Below are positions 1 through 12,777 of a stretch of 64,000 nucleotides of DNA, in pieces; positions within the stretch are counted from its first letter, which is position 1; each line of letters opens with the position of its first letter. Below the pieces are notes generated by a model, which was not told where the DNA came from, did not search any database, and saw only the letters and a list, made by a program, of their open reading frames with translations. The stretch is taken from the NCBI GenBank assembly GCA_964058845.1, contig CAXKVR010000045.1:372001-436000 (forward strand), given 5' to 3'. Both the position numbers and the translations under genes were made by a program. This DNA is from Carex sylvatica. Taxonomy: Eukaryota; Streptophyta; Magnoliopsida; Poales; Cyperaceae.

Positions 1-3000
1 GAAGGCCGACATTTAAAACAATATTGTAAATAATAAAAGTGTGATTTTAAAATGCATAGAACATATTAAATTGACACATCTTAAACTTTTACACATCATT
101 TTGTCTTTCAAATATTAAATAATTTTGAATAGAAGACACAACAACATATGAACGCGTATCACGATTCTGCAACTCATTTAACTCACTTAGCATTCACGCT
201 TCAATTCAATTCAATCTCACTGTTCTCACAATCCAAATAAGCTCCTAAATCCTAAATAAATGAAATAGAAAATCACAATTAACAATAACTCCATAAATGT
301 TAGATACATGCTAGGAAGAGAGAGAGAGAGAGGAGGTACATTATATAAGAGGAAACAAAACAAAAAAAAACGCAGATTGAAGTATATATTTTCATCCAAA
401 TTTGATATCGATCATTTCGCGGAATTGATATTAAAGTTACAAGACAAACTCAATATATAAAAAAGAGGAGGATTCAAATGCCTCCATTTTTGTGCTTTCA
501 TCATGTCTCCATTTTTAAGAACTTTAATAACTCAAAATTTAAAATTTAAAAGTTAAAATAAAACTGTTGGATATGATATACATCATTTTATCTATGCATG
601 TATAAAAAATTATGAGATTTCAATTTTATTTTGGTTGTCATCAAAAACTTGTAAAAATGTACTAATGTGGATAATTTCGAGACGTTGATTTTTTAAATGA
701 TTGATTCACATAAAAACAAAATTGAAATGTGATATTTTTTATGAGCACAGAGAGAAAATAACATAAATCAAATAAAACGGTTTTATTTAACGTTTATGAT
801 TTAAATTTTGATTTATTAACGATTTTAAAAATAGAAGCATGACAGAAGCACAAAAGATAAAAGCTTTTAAACCCTCTATAAGAAAAAATAGTTATTCACA
901 AAGTTTTCTCAATTTCTTGCGAAATAAAACAAACAGTAAATCACAGAGCGCATAGACAAAATCAAAACCGGATAAGTCACAAGTGACAACACAAATAGTC
1001 GTAAAACTCAGCGTCATAGAAATTCTTCAACAATAAATGGAGATTTTGCCAGTTGAGTGCCACGTGCAAGGTTGGATGGTTGATTCAACTTGAGCCAAAA
1101 TATATATTTACTTTTACCAATTATACATATTTTTTTTTCTATGTAAGTCTTAGCTGCGCTACGCAGTGGTTGGCACATTTTTCTGTTTCTTGGGAAATCT
1201 TCTTTTTATCCATTTCCAAACTGTCTTTCCAGAATAAACAAACGTCTGCTTCAAGTTAGACCAAAAAAGATACATTATTCAAAATGCAAATTGCAATATG
1301 AAATTATCAAAGCACAATGCATTGCACTCTGCAGTGGAGACATGAGGAATGATCATTTGTTAGATGTACCATCCTATAGGTTCAACTTAGACAACGCGGC
1401 TATTTAATTTTTCTCTAATCCTATTTTCTGTTGGACACAGCTAGGCTCCTATCTGGAAAATGTAACTAACGAATATTAATTGAATTGTTCTCTAAATCAT
1501 GTCTAGTAATTATTAGTGCGGTATTATCTATTGGGGTTTTGGGACCCAAATTATGTTAACCAAAAATTTATTCTCTCCATTAGTAAGGACAATGGAGAGG
1601 CCAGTTAACCAATCAGCTTATAAGCAGTTCCAAAATGGATAAGACTTTACAGAGCAGTTTTGGCTTGATGCTATAGAATCAAAACAACACTACAAATGGT
1701 CCGTGCACTCCATGAAGTCAAAACTGCTATGTTAAAATCATTACCAAATTGGGCAAATTGATTAATTAGTCTATTTGGTTCAAAGTAGAAATCCTAATAA
1801 AGGAAGATAATTATTTAAAGATCATAATTCTGTCACAGGACCTACTTAATTGGAATTCGTTTTCTTTTAATTAAAGCTTATGACAAGAGCATTATACAAG
1901 TGCACCTTGTTAGGCAGGCAGTCTATGTCTATCCAGCAAGCAAATTAGAAAGATTGCACTCATTTCCTTGATATGAAAGTATTTTAATTGAAAATATAAT
2001 AATAAAAAAAAGGGACGACAGAGCCTAATTCAAAAGTATTTTTATGGGATTTTATGCATGTCGTTATCCAAAAGGCAAGAGGTCACTCCTAAAATGAAAG
2101 AATTTTGATTGTATGTGTGTTATCAGGTGCACCTACCTTACTAGACTTAAATTTTACTTCTCTTATATCATATCAAGGTCACTAAGATAATGACTTCTCA
2201 ACACACCTGAAAAGTACAAGTTGATTTGTATGTACTACTTTCAAACCTATTACGAACTATTAACTGAAAAAGGAAATATGAATCCCACCAAAGACTACTA
2301 CAGATAAACAAACTAAGATGCTAGATTTTGAAAATAATTAGCCACAATTTGTCTGAATAATTCAACCATCACCCAGTTAAGCGGTACTGCACCAGGAGAT
2401 TCGGATGAGGAATTGTCATATATTGTCGTACATTTTCTTGGTTTGCTCATTCAACATGTGACCTCAATTTGACAACAGTACATGCACAAAACCCCATTCG
2501 AGCACATGGAAGCAACAAAAAGACACAGCACGATAAGGCTGAGAATTGACATGGCTGGTATCCAACAAAAAAATTCAAGTCTGGTACCAATGTCCATACA
2601 GAAAATATATGTATCTCGTTACTGCAGTACTTATTTATGATAGAGAGAGGATTGTTTGTTTCCTACCTCATCTTTCTCGGCATCATTTTAAGAAAATTAG
2701 ATGTCATTTTCCATGAGACATACAGGCCCTCTTTCTTTTTCTACATCGACATCTCAACCGTCCCGATGACTCTACTATGAGTAGTATCCTACTAATGTAT
2801 GCACTTGCTCCCAACACGCACACACCATGCAAAGTTACACATGTACAGGCATGCACACACGCGTTCACAGCCACCACTGCACCAAAGGGTACAAACACAG
2901 TAATCCTCAGCCTTTGTTGGTTACTAACTGATTAATATTACTAATATCCCTCATTAATCTCAACAATTACTTGCAATACATAATTTACAACTGATACTCA

Positions 3001-3125
3001 GAAAAAAATTCCCTACTACATGAACTAAAGATTTTATACAATTTTAAAACAAAATTATCATCAAAACAAAAGGCCTAAGAAAACAGTAAAACCTGGAAAA
3101 GATAAATGGAAAATGAATCAATAAT
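1..3125. other. AT-rich intergenic DNA, no gene seen
   Basis: This stretch lies downstream of the minus-strand glycosyltransferase-like gene. I see only short unsupported open frames, a GA microsatellite near 317-333, and one small inverted-repeat element listed separately. No conserved protein motif or RNA gene was recognised on either strand. The 3' untranslated region of the neighbouring gene probably occupies a few hundred bases just below 3126, but no end point can be fixed. Confidence 0.6.
1654..1727. repeat. Small inverted-repeat MITE, copy 1
   Basis: The ends are imperfect inverted repeats: it opens with GCAGTTTTGGCTTGATGC and closes with CATGAAGTCAAAACTGC. A longer relative with the same ends and the same internal ATAGAATCAAAAC word lies at 63516-63665, near the other edge of the window. 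I infer a short non-autonomous DNA element; no target duplication was confirmed. Confidence 0.55.
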
Positions 3126-6100
3126 TCACTTTGGTTTTGACTGTGGTTGACAAACTACTGCATTGCAAGAGGAATCTTCATCAAGTAACCACAATGAAAC
3201 ATTTTCTAGCTCTCTCTCAACTGGAGATAATCCTGACCAGTAAACCACAGTATCTCTACCCTTTACTGTACTATCTTTGTTATACGTTCCTAAATCGACA
3301 AGTACAATCCATTCATCCAATGTACCCATCTTTATATGACTACTCTTTTCTAAGGCTTTGCTAATGAGATTTACAAAATTTTCTTTTTCTGAACTTCTGC
3401 TGCTTTTCTCAGCCAATTTTGAAACAAAAAGATCATTCCAAACATTTCTAGTATTTAGAGAATTCCTCAGAAACATCAACTCCACATCATCTCTTCCCAG
3501 AAATTCAAAAGACTGATCTGATAGTTCAGGGAGCGCATTGGTTACTGGTACCATGTTTCCATCCATCAACCAAATATTATATCCCAATTCCAAAAATCTT
3601 CTTATCAAATTTCCTTTAACCACTGTCTTCTTTGTGAAGTCGGTACCACTGATGTCACCATCTAACAAACCATTCCCGTAAATCACAGGATGGCCTCTTC
3701 TCGCAAGATCACTCAGAAGTTCCACATCATCTCCCAGAAAAAAATAGTTCCTTAAACCCACCTTCTCGAAATGGCAAATCAAATTTCTCAACGCTAATTC
3801 TCGAGTTCCATACAAGCTAACTAGTGTCATAGTTTTGTCATTTTGCACTGTTTTTAACACATTTCCAAGTTGATTTAACCCATTAACAATTCTACCGGGA
3901 AAGACTTCTTTGAAGCAGAAATTGTACCACCTCAGAGTGCCTAAAGGCTTCATCTCATACAATTCAAAATCAGTTGGTTTTTGCATGATTAAAACAGAAT
4001 CGGGGCCTGCATTTCTCCCGTAATTCACACCCGCATCCCTGTGGGAGACGCTCAATGCTCTCTCTCTCCCAAAGTTAGTATATATGTTGAAATAACCTCT
4101 AGAGTGTATGAATTTGATAAACCATGGTGTCCAAATTCTCTCACCCATTTTCTTGTACCATCCAGTTGTTACCTATATAGAAGACCATATACTTTAGGTA
4201 TATATATATATATATTTTCCAAACTATACCCAACATTTAATTCAAAATAGCTTCAAACTAACAATCTCCATTTTTAGGCAATTAGCAAATAATAATCAAC
4301 CAGCAAAGCAAGGTTGGTTCAAATAATGATATAAAAAGTACTATATTAGATATGAAGAGGGATCACTTCACAATGGTTATTTTGACAACCAATTTCATCA
4401 TATTTTATAGACATGATATATATAACATAAATCATGCTTATAATGTTGGATTGACAAATTAAAGAATTGTCAAGTGATCCTCCCTTGTTAGATATACTCA
4501 TCTAATATATTCACAACAAGTTCATGCAAACTTGACAGCCACCCGTTTAGTTCACCTTGCTGTATTTCATTTTAATTTGCACATAAAGAGAAAGGAGTAT
4601 ACACAAGCTTGAGGCAAAATTATCAATATTTAATGGAGTTCTAAGTATCAATTATACTAAGCTAATTCTCAGGATCTATCTGCAATATCTCGGAAGCATC
4701 AGTGCTTGTGCAATGATCACAAGTTTAAAAATGCCATTTGAAAGTAAAGTTATTTAGTGTAAACAAAGTATGACAATCACGGCTCATTAGCAAATCATTA
4801 GAGTAGTGGTGTTCTCAACTGTGGAGTTATCTCAGCAAATTTAATCAATCCAAGTCCTCATTTGAGTTCAGTTAAACCCATTACAAACAAAAAGGGTTAC
4901 TAATGCATTTCGAAAAAAAAAGTAATTACCATTCCTTGAAGAAGTGGTTTAATATCCTTTGCCTTGTGATTATTGTACCATAGCCTGAACTCCTTCCATG
5001 GTTTAGGAAACAAAAGTTGACCCCATGTACCGACCATCTGGTACAAGATAAGTCGGGTGTCAGTATCCAGCTCAATTTTGTTCCCATGCTTTCCTGTTCA
5101 TGCAAACAATGGCAATGGCTTAAAACTTCTACTGTTACCCAGATAGTTGTCGTCTTCAGTTCATTTTCAAAACATTTTGTCCTTTTTTCTTTTTCTTTAG
5201 TTTGCAGTTTGCAAATATAGAAATCCAGTTATCAGTTCTCTTATAATAACAAAAGACAAAGTAAATGGAGAATAATAACCAGAGAAAACTAGCGAATACT
5301 ACATTACCCTTGAAAAAATTCACAAAACATGTCTTATTGTAGCTCGGCTAGATAATGACATCTTACTGTAGTTAATTTAGCATTCAAAACTGCTTGCCAC
5401 CAAAATGATAAACACATGTTTCAATTGGCTTATTTGTTTAAGATAACAGTTTTCCAAACTCAATGAAGCTCAGGTTGCAAAATTTAAGTTCAAATTTTCA
5501 AACTAACTGAACAACAACTCCTGCTGGTGAGCATACTGTGCCAGTGACAGAGAGAGAGCAGACCTGCAACAAACCGAGGGCGCTGGAGAGAAATCCCAAA
5601 AATGGAAGGGTGATAATTCGATTTATCATAATAGTACGTTGTGATCGCCTTCTTCAAAAATTTGTAAAAGAGCGGCGAAAGCTCCAAATCATCCTCCACC
5701 ACAAATGCAAATTCATCATCTGACTGGGGCCACCACGCCTCGATCCACTGTGCTTGGAGCCCTCTATTTTCACTATTATAGATTATCTGCTTCTCACCAT
5801 TAGGCCAACAGAACCCATCCAAGAATCCGAGAATCTGCTGATCTGATTCGACCTTCTCGTGGATCACAGATAGGTTTTTGGATTCAGGTTGCTTAAAATG
5901 GTCGAGATGAATGTGGAGATCAACCCGATCCAAACCGTACTCGGCTCTGGATAGGGAAAGGAGGCAGCGCTTGAGAGGAGCGAGGCGGTTGTAGGCCAAG
6001 ACCTTTATTACAAACTTGAATTTGCTCAGATCAGGGTTTGAATTGGCGTTTGAATGGGAATGCGGGAGGGAGGAGTTGTAATGGCAGGAGTAGAGGAGGA

Positions 6101-6167
6101 TGGCAGCGAAGGAGAGGAGGGAGAGAACGAGGAAGAAAGGGAGGAAAGGGCGCCGCTTAGAATGCAT
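3126..6167 (-). CDS. GT-A-type glycosyltransferase family protein, Golgi type II membrane protein
   Basis: Three exons are read on the minus strand: 6167-5564, 5093-4930 and 4172-3126. All junctions are GT-AG and the frame stays open for 604 codons. Residues about 8-27 form a hydrophobic signal-anchor after a basic start (MHSKRR), as in type II Golgi enzymes. A Rossmann-like beginning (KFVIKVLAYNRLAPLKRCL, about 51-69) and an acidic VVEDDLELS motif (about 156-164) resemble the nucleotide-sugar and metal-binding segment of GT-A enzymes such as the GnT-I/GT2-like families. Exon 2 supplies GKHGNK and the YQMVGTWGQLLFPKPW block; exon 3 holds a long C-terminal domain. The family is present across land plants as 'glycosyltransferase family protein'; donor and acceptor are not known to me. 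The start is the first ATG before the anchor. A C-terminal region of more than 300 residues without a recognised fold argues against naming a specific reaction. Confidence 0.88.
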
Positions 6168-6418
6168 CTACGGTTAGAATTTAGTGCTTGCAACCCTAGT
6201 TGGTCGGAGAAGAGAACGAGGGTTCCGACATCAGCAATGGAGGCAAGGTGGTGGTAATGGTGGTGGTAGTGGTTACAGTTCACAGGCGAGCAGGATTGTT
6301 CTTTTTCTCTGTTATTGGGCCACTGAGCGCTTTGTTTGATATCAATAGAAGCGCAGTACAACTCTATCTGCTTCTGATATCGTTATTGGATTGGGCCTCT
6401 TCACGCGCAGAAGAGTAG

Positions 6419-6826
6419 GGGTGTTATTTGATTTTCAACCGAACTGACGATTTTAGATTAAATGATTTGATTTTTCATTTTAAATAGTTCAATTCGGTTA
6501 AATTTTTTCATTTTTTTATATTTATTTCGATTTAATCAAACAGAAATTTACTTGAATTACTTCAATTTTTTTATATTTGAATCAGTTTAATCTCTCTTAT
6601 TTCGGTTCATGACTATATATATATTGATATTTATTTATGTAATATTAAATATATTTTTGTATACATTAAATTTTGACATTTTAAAATTTAATATCTCTTA
6701 TGGCTCAGTTGTTATTCAATTAACAAGTTTCATTTAGTTAGATTGATAATTTTTTTAAAAACCGGATAAATTAATTTGACTGTTTTCATTCAGTTTTAAC
6801 CAAACTGACCGTTTGAACATCCAAGG
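6419..6826. repeat. AT-rich MITE-like element with GGGGTGTT end
   Basis: This lies just upstream of the glycosyltransferase gene. It starts with AGGGGTGTTATTTGATTTTC and continues through CCGAACTGA / CAATTCGGTT / AACCAAACTGACCG words, closing near GTTTGAACATCC. The layout (GGGGTGT-type end and alternating CCGAAC/GGTTCGG-like blocks) recurs at 27194-27482. No coding potential. I infer an old non-autonomous DNA element. Confidence 0.5.
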
Positions 6827-7277
6827 ACTATTCATTTTTTAAGCCCGCAAAGGGAACTTCAATTCAAAGAGTAAAAAGGCAAAAACAGGTCCAATTCTCA
6901 AAAAACGCTGAGCACATCTTTGTCAGGTGTACATATGTTAGAGAGTACCGACCAGCAGTAAAAAACTACACGGACAAAGAAAAAAAAAACTTTTCCAAGT
7001 ACATGGGTTCCAACAACTTGAAAAGAGAAGATTCTCCATCCAGGTTTCTTAGAAAACAAAGGCACTGGATTCTCCTTTGTTATAATCAAAAGATGACAAA
7101 GGCAAATACATTATAACATGGCCGATTACAAACAAACTATCGACCCAAAAAATTATTGTTATCCGAAGGTTCAAGCTAACCTCGAACAACTCTGACACGA
7201 GATCCTCGTTAAAAGAAACTCAAATAATTCATTAAAGAAATTTTTTTTAAAAGACTTTAAACAACCAATTTGACACC
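6827..7277. other. Intergenic and probable 3' UTR of the carbonic anhydrase gene
   Basis: No gene is seen. The part next to 7278 is probably the 3' untranslated region of the minus-strand gamma carbonic anhydrase gene. No reliable polyadenylation signal could be fixed by eye. Confidence 0.4.
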
Positions 7278-10200
7278 CTAGTGTGCTGGTTTGGGGGAAG
7301 ACTCTGGTAGAACCAGCTCAGGAGGCACCTCACGTGCCACACCAAGCATAGAATCGTATTCTTCATCTCTCTTAGCAAACTTCTTGCGCAAAACCTTCTC
7401 GAATTCGATCTGATCAAAAGGCTTCGCATTTTCTTCGGCATGGACCTTAGCCAGGTCGGCATAGTTCTTAGCTGACTCCAAAATGAATGAAATCTCATCA
7501 TCTGTCAGTTTCCTCAGGAACCGTGCGGGGTTGCCTCCCCAAACCTAGTAATGGTATAGAAATTAAACAAAAAGAAAAGAAAAAAGTTCACTATCAGAGA
7601 TTAGAACCAGCTCTAGAGGCATGCCAAGCACCTAAATGAGCATGGAGTTCCACTTTTCAACCATTTTTGGGAATTTTTGTAGTGGTTTTAATGACTACTA
7701 ATTTAGACACAATATCAGCTTGATAATTTCCAGATGATAGCAAACAATAGAATGAAAGCTACATAAATAAAATTGACAATGTGCCACAACCTAATCTCTT
7801 TTCAATATAGAAAACATACAATGACAAACAGAAACAAATCTCTTCAGAACAATTCATGTTCTAAACACCATAAGTCCAGAAAAACATTAGTCATCAGATT
7901 CAGGTAGACATTGTCAACATTAATGGAATGTACATTTTCCACAAAAAAACTTTTCAAAATTGGTAATTCTTTCTTAAATATGACGAAAAATATACGGCGT
8001 TTAAGGGATATCGGCTGTCATTTTAAATACAGCAAAATATTGACTATAATATGTGACATTTCAGAGTACCTCTCCACAAGGGATGCGAGTATTCTGTCTG
8101 ACAAGGGCCCCAGCAGCAACCATGCCATTTTTCTCAACCACAACACCATCTAGAAGAGTTGCTCCCATACCAATAAAAGCCTCATCTTCTACAGTGCATC
8201 CTTGTAGAACAGCACTGTGACCTGCATAGATACACCTTATTAATAAATTAAACACGGTGTCTGTATTACACACCCAACATAATTATACAGATCAGTCCCA
8301 ATAAGATAACTCGAAATCAACTTGCTTTACTCTATTATCTTTATTTCTTTTTTTGTTCCTAATTCATAACTTAATTTAGACAAGGGTTAATTAATATGTA
8401 AACACCAAGACCAGGCCAGAAAAATACACAAAGATTAGTGTTAGAAACTCATAAAACAACATATAAATCTGTTCCGTTGACGTCCTTGACCATTGGATTG
8501 AGAAAGAAATGGTTTGAATAGAAGTATCTCAAAAGTTCACAAGAAAAAAAAATCAGAAGAAACATTGTGTCTTATCTGTAAATATCACAAAAATCTTTTG
8601 TGTAACTGAAAAAAAAAATATATATATATATAATTACCAACAGTAACATTATCACCAACAATGGTAGGAAAGACCTTCCCAGCGAGGTTAGATTTAGCTA
8701 CGTGCACAAGGGAGTTATCTTGTATATTAGTGCCAGAACCAATGCTGACGCTGTTCACATCACCTGAATAAAAATAATTAATTGAATAAATCCAAAATTA
8801 ATAATACAGAGATAGAAAAAGTAGTTCAGAAAAGAAGCCAAAATATAGTACACCACATCTTACTGAGTATAACAACACACATTCTGAATTGATATTTCAC
8901 TCCAAACAAAATAAGTCTATGATTTTTTTCACAAAAAATACTTAAAACCTTTTGCAGCATTTGCAGAAAACGGTTTCTTATACTGCAACTGACACCTAAC
9001 TTTGCAGAGAGATTTAAATAAATTCACATTAAAACCTTTATATTCATGTGCTGGGAAGTGCCCATTAGATAGAGAAGTTTTGATGTGATTCTAGTTGTTG
9101 CTTCCCCAAGTTGGCAACGTAAGATTAAATAAAATAAACATAAATTTGGTGTGGGTTTCCCAGTTTTTAGGAACTGATTACAAGATGAATTAAATGAATC
9201 AAGATCAGAATACTAGCGGACAATTTAGTATTCTTTTATTACATCGAGTTTTGCCTTTTCCATTCTGTATTATTTGCAAATGGCCGCAAATATTGGGTGT
9301 TCATTGCAAATATAAGAAACATTGACTGATGTTCTTTTAAGGTAAAAGTACAGGGTACAATTAGCAAAGTAGAAACTACATAATATATGATAAAACACAA
9401 AGTTGAACCTCACACAGAATGAGTAATTGTAAGGCAAAAGCAAAAGTTCTGACCGACAGAGATCAGTAAAGCAAAAGCTGTACCTCGTAAAACACAGCCG
9501 TACCAAATAGAGGAGCCTTGGCCGACCTCAATGTCTCCAGTGAGAGATGCACTGGGGGCCACAAATGCATCCTTGTGCACTTGGGGCAACTTGTCAAATA
9601 CGTTCATCAGTGTGCGGTGTCTTGACACTACATAAAATTATTCAAATACCAACGATGTATTATGGCAATTACCCCTTCATTGTAATTACATTGAGATATA
9701 TTTGTTTGTTGGGAAGTTAAAAGTATCAAGAAAAGAACTACTAATAACTTTCGCAATAACAAATTAAACAAGTTAGCTTTGATGACAATCAATTCTTCAT
9801 AAATTTGCGAAAGCTAGTATTTGTATCTTACTGAAGCACTTTTGGTCATGTAATCAACATCGACCAGATTGGTATACCTTTAACAAATGAGGCTTCAAAA
9901 CACAAGCATTCTGCAAAATTGGTAATGGCACAAATTTTTGGTAGAATGATAATGCTTAAAAGTAATGGCCAAAATTCTCTAGTGTCAGTAACTAGAACAA
10001 ATTAAATAACCTAAATACAAAATCATAAATGAAAGAAAATATGTCATCAAACAAGAAATTTGAGCTGAGAATAAGATTGAAGGATTGGACTCAGCTCATA
10101 AACCCTAATTCTACAAAATTAACTAAATTATTACCAATAGTAAGCAATCAATTCTCAGTGCAATTCCTAAGTATCACCCAAAACCTAGCATTAAGTTACA

Positions 10201-10420
10201 ACATATGTCAATGCGGAATAAAGCAACAACAGCACAGGTACGAACAGATCTTTCTACAACAATCCTATACTGCTCAGTTAGAACTGGAGAGAGAGAGAGA
10301 GAACATACGGTGTTCGTGGAACATGTAGTTGCCCTGGAGGCGACATCCGAGCCGATCGAGGGCTTGACCTGTTTCCCTGATCCAGAATCCGACGGAGTAG
10401 ATCGCTTTGCCAAGACTCAT
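7278..10420 (-). CDS. Gamma carbonic anhydrase, mitochondrial complex I subunit (gamma-CA1/2-like)
   Basis: Five minus-strand exons: 10420-10309, 9627-9484, 8763-8638, 8221-8070 and 7544-7278. All introns are GT-AG and together encode 266 aa. The N terminus (SVGFWIRETGQALDRLGCRL) is the hallmark of plant mitochondrial gamma-CAs. The centre is a left-handed beta-helix of hexapeptide repeats (SSIWYGCVLRGD, GSGTNIQDNSLVH, TIVGDNVTVGHSAVL, FIGMGATLLDGVVVEK), and the C-terminal helix ends in VLPESSPKPAH. In plants these proteins form the matrix-side gamma-CA domain of respiratory complex I. R85, D87, Q100, H106 and H129 fit the Cam-type active site, but position 134, where Arabidopsis gamma-CA1-3 have the third zinc-ligand His, is Gln (codon CAA at 8204-8202). 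Zinc binding may therefore be weakened and the role structural. Length is close to the family's roughly 270 aa. Intron 1 begins with a CT-rich tract. Confidence 0.95.
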
Positions 10421-10768
10421 TCTGTCTCCGGCGGTAGACAGAGGAAGTTTGACAGCGCGCCAAGAGGAGGGAGGATGGGGGGGAGGGGAGCTGTTAGAGC
10501 GAGGGAGATCGAAATGGAGAGCAATGGAGAGGAAGAGGATCCGAGAGAGCGGAGTGGTGGCTAGTGTTGAGGTTTGGGGGCAGGAGAACTCTTTTACAAT
10601 ATAATCACCGGTTATGTTCTACGATTTTCTACATATCATGACGTGTTCATTTGTTTTGGTGTTGGATGGATTAATGGAACTGGTATTATTCATTTTGTTC
10701 GCATCTGCATACTGTATGTGTTTGATAAATTTAATTGTATTTTTAAAAGAATATATATATATATATAT

Positions 10769-11605
10769 AGAAGTTGGCTACTATGCTTATATAAGCATAT
10801 CCCCATATATGCTTATATAAGCATATCCCCACATATGCTTATAACTCATTTTTGTGCTTCCAATGTCCAAATGGTCGATCTGAACCGTTCATCTTGTTCT
10901 CCATATTAATATGTGCTTGGAAACTAAATTTTACATTTTTCTGAATTTTTTTACTATTTATTAAGCCACTTTGAAAATCGCTGATCCAACGGTGGCTTTT
11001 GATTTTACTGTTTTGTTAAGCCACCGTTGGATCAGCGATTTTCAAAGTGGCTTAATAAATAGTAAAAAAATTCAGAAAAATATAAAAATTAGTCTCCAAG
11101 CACATTTCAATATAGAGATCACATCTAACGGTTCAGCTCGACCATTTGGACATTGGAAACACAAAAATGAGTTATAAGCATATGTGGGGATATGCTTATA
11201 TAAGCATATCCCCACATATGCTTATAACTCATTTTTGTGTTTCCAATGTCCAAATGGTCGAGCTGAACCGTTAGATGTGATCTCTATATTGAAATGTGCT
11301 TGGAGACCAAATTTTACATTTTTCTAAATTTTTTTACTATTTATTAAGCCACTTTGAAAATCGCTGATCCAACGGTGGCTTCTGATTTTACTGTTTTGTT
11401 AAGCCACCGTTGGATCAGCGATTTTCAAAGTGACTTAATAAATAGTAAATAAATTCAGAAAAATGTAAAATTTGGTCTCCAAGCACATTTCAATATAGAG
11501 ATCACATCTAACGGTTCAGATCGACCATTTGGACATTGAAAACACAAAAATGCTTATTTAAGCATATGTGGGAATATGCTTATATAAGCATAGTAACCAA
11601 CCCCC
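10769..11605. repeat. Dimeric foldback element (family A), two hairpins head to tail
   Basis: The ends read AGAAGTTGGCTACTATGC and GCATAGTAACCAAC, inverted. Inside are two large palindromes in tandem. The first has arms at about 10926-10998 and 11018-11090, nearly perfect, with a loop of about 19 bases. The second is centred near 11385. They share one internal terminal repeat around 11183-11215 (TGTGGGGATATGCTTATATA and its complement). Sister copies are at 15414-15867, 26040-26350 and the truncated 63795-64000. No coding capacity. I infer a non-autonomous foldback DNA element that duplicated in tandem. Confidence 0.75.
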
Positions 11606-11620
11606 CTCTCTCTCTCTATC

Positions 11621-11654
<34 letters not shown>

Positions 11655-11685
11655 AGTATCATGTCTGTGCAACGCACAGGGACAT

Positions 11686-11910
11686 CACTACAAAAAATCT
11701 AACCTTAAGTGACATTAAAAATCACCACTAAAAGTTATAAAAAAAACGCAATTCTTGACTTTTAGTGGCGTTCCAAAATGCCGCCAATAAAGCATAGCAT
11801 ATAAAAAAATATCCCTTTCCCGGCACTTCTGAAATACCACTAAAAGTTTTGACAGATGAGAAAAAATATTTTCCCAGCATTTCTGAAAACACCACAAAAG
11901 TCTTCTCATA
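11686..11910 (+). mobile_element. CACTA (En/Spm)-type transposon terminus, other end not found
   Basis: The sequence begins CACTACAAAAAATCTAACC, the standard CACTA-superfamily end. It is followed by subterminal repeats typical of these elements (CACCACTAAAAG, TTTTAGTGGCG, AATGCCGCC, TACCACTAAAAG). The three bases before it, CAT, could be one half of a 3-bp target duplication. A matching inverted end was not seen downstream, so the element may be truncated. The broken kinase exons just downstream could be cargo of this element. Confidence 0.6.
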
Positions 11911-12777
11911 TAAAAAAAAAATATATTAATGCATAAAGCCAGTATAATGAAAATCAACCAAATCTTCTAAGCAAATAAAGAGTTTTGATTCAATCAAACA
12001 AATTATAAAAGTCACACTTTGGAACAAAGCAAAAGTTTGCTAATGTAGCCCCAAAAGAACATCAAATTGCCAATACAACTACTATGCTCTTGCAAAATAA
12101 TAAATACCTATATTAATCCAACGAAAAATTATTAATTACCCACATCAAAGTTGGAAATAATTCAACCATGACATATCTAGTAGATAACATTAGTTCTAAA
12201 CAGAGACCTGAAATTTTTTTTTTTTAACCTGTAAAGCACCTATGCCAGCATTGCCGAGAATCCACATGGATGAAGCTACTGCCAGTGCATTTGCCAATGC
12301 TTTCCGGATAAAATAAACAGAGAGATAATATACTAAAAGAACTAAATTTCTAATAGTCAAATTCAAATGTATGGTACTGAAGTAATGTACCTTGTATTTA
12401 ATAGCAGAAGAGCTAAAGCATTCAGTCAACAATACAAAAGCAGTAGATTCACTTTTGAGAAGATTTTACAAATTTAAGTAGGAAAAATAATACGAAATCA
12501 CTGTCGATATATTTTGCATAAAACTTCTTATTTTTTGTACTACCAGGTTTTAAAAAAAAAATAGAAAATTACTGCCGATGAATTTTGCATGACACTTCTT
12601 TTTTGGACTATCATTTAAAAAAAAAAAAGATTTGTGAAGGAGTATGCTCTTTGCAACTTGTGAAAAATCACTGCCTCTTCATATTTTTTCTATTTTAGCT
12701 GTAAGCACACACTGAAGAAAGATAAGTAATTATAACAAAAAAAATTGTATGTGTCAATGTATTTTTCTAATGTTTAC
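11911..12777 (-). other. Unassigned stretch with one exon-like piece (about 12236-12310)
   Basis: On the minus strand at about 12236-12310 a GC-richer island reads ALANALAVASSMWILGNAGI and ends at a good splice donor (CAG then GTTAAA). It looks like a captured or decayed exon of a small-residue, possibly membrane, protein, but I do not recognise the source. The rest of the stretch is AT-rich and shows nothing else. Confidence 0.3.

Noticed and set aside
7675..7690. TTTTTGTAGTGG as the missing right end of the CACTA element
   Set aside because: It lies on the wrong side, inside intron 4 of the carbonic anhydrase gene, and lacks subterminal repeats.
10205..10564. Plus-strand open frame of 119 codons
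   Set aside because: It lies antisense to exon 1 and the promoter of the gamma carbonic anhydrase gene; a shadow frame with low-complexity Glu/Arg runs.
11660..11685. CTGTGCAACGCACAG short palindrome next to the CACTA end considered as a Helitron 3' hairpin
   Set aside because: No CTRR end followed by an AT target and no second boundary found; too short to call.
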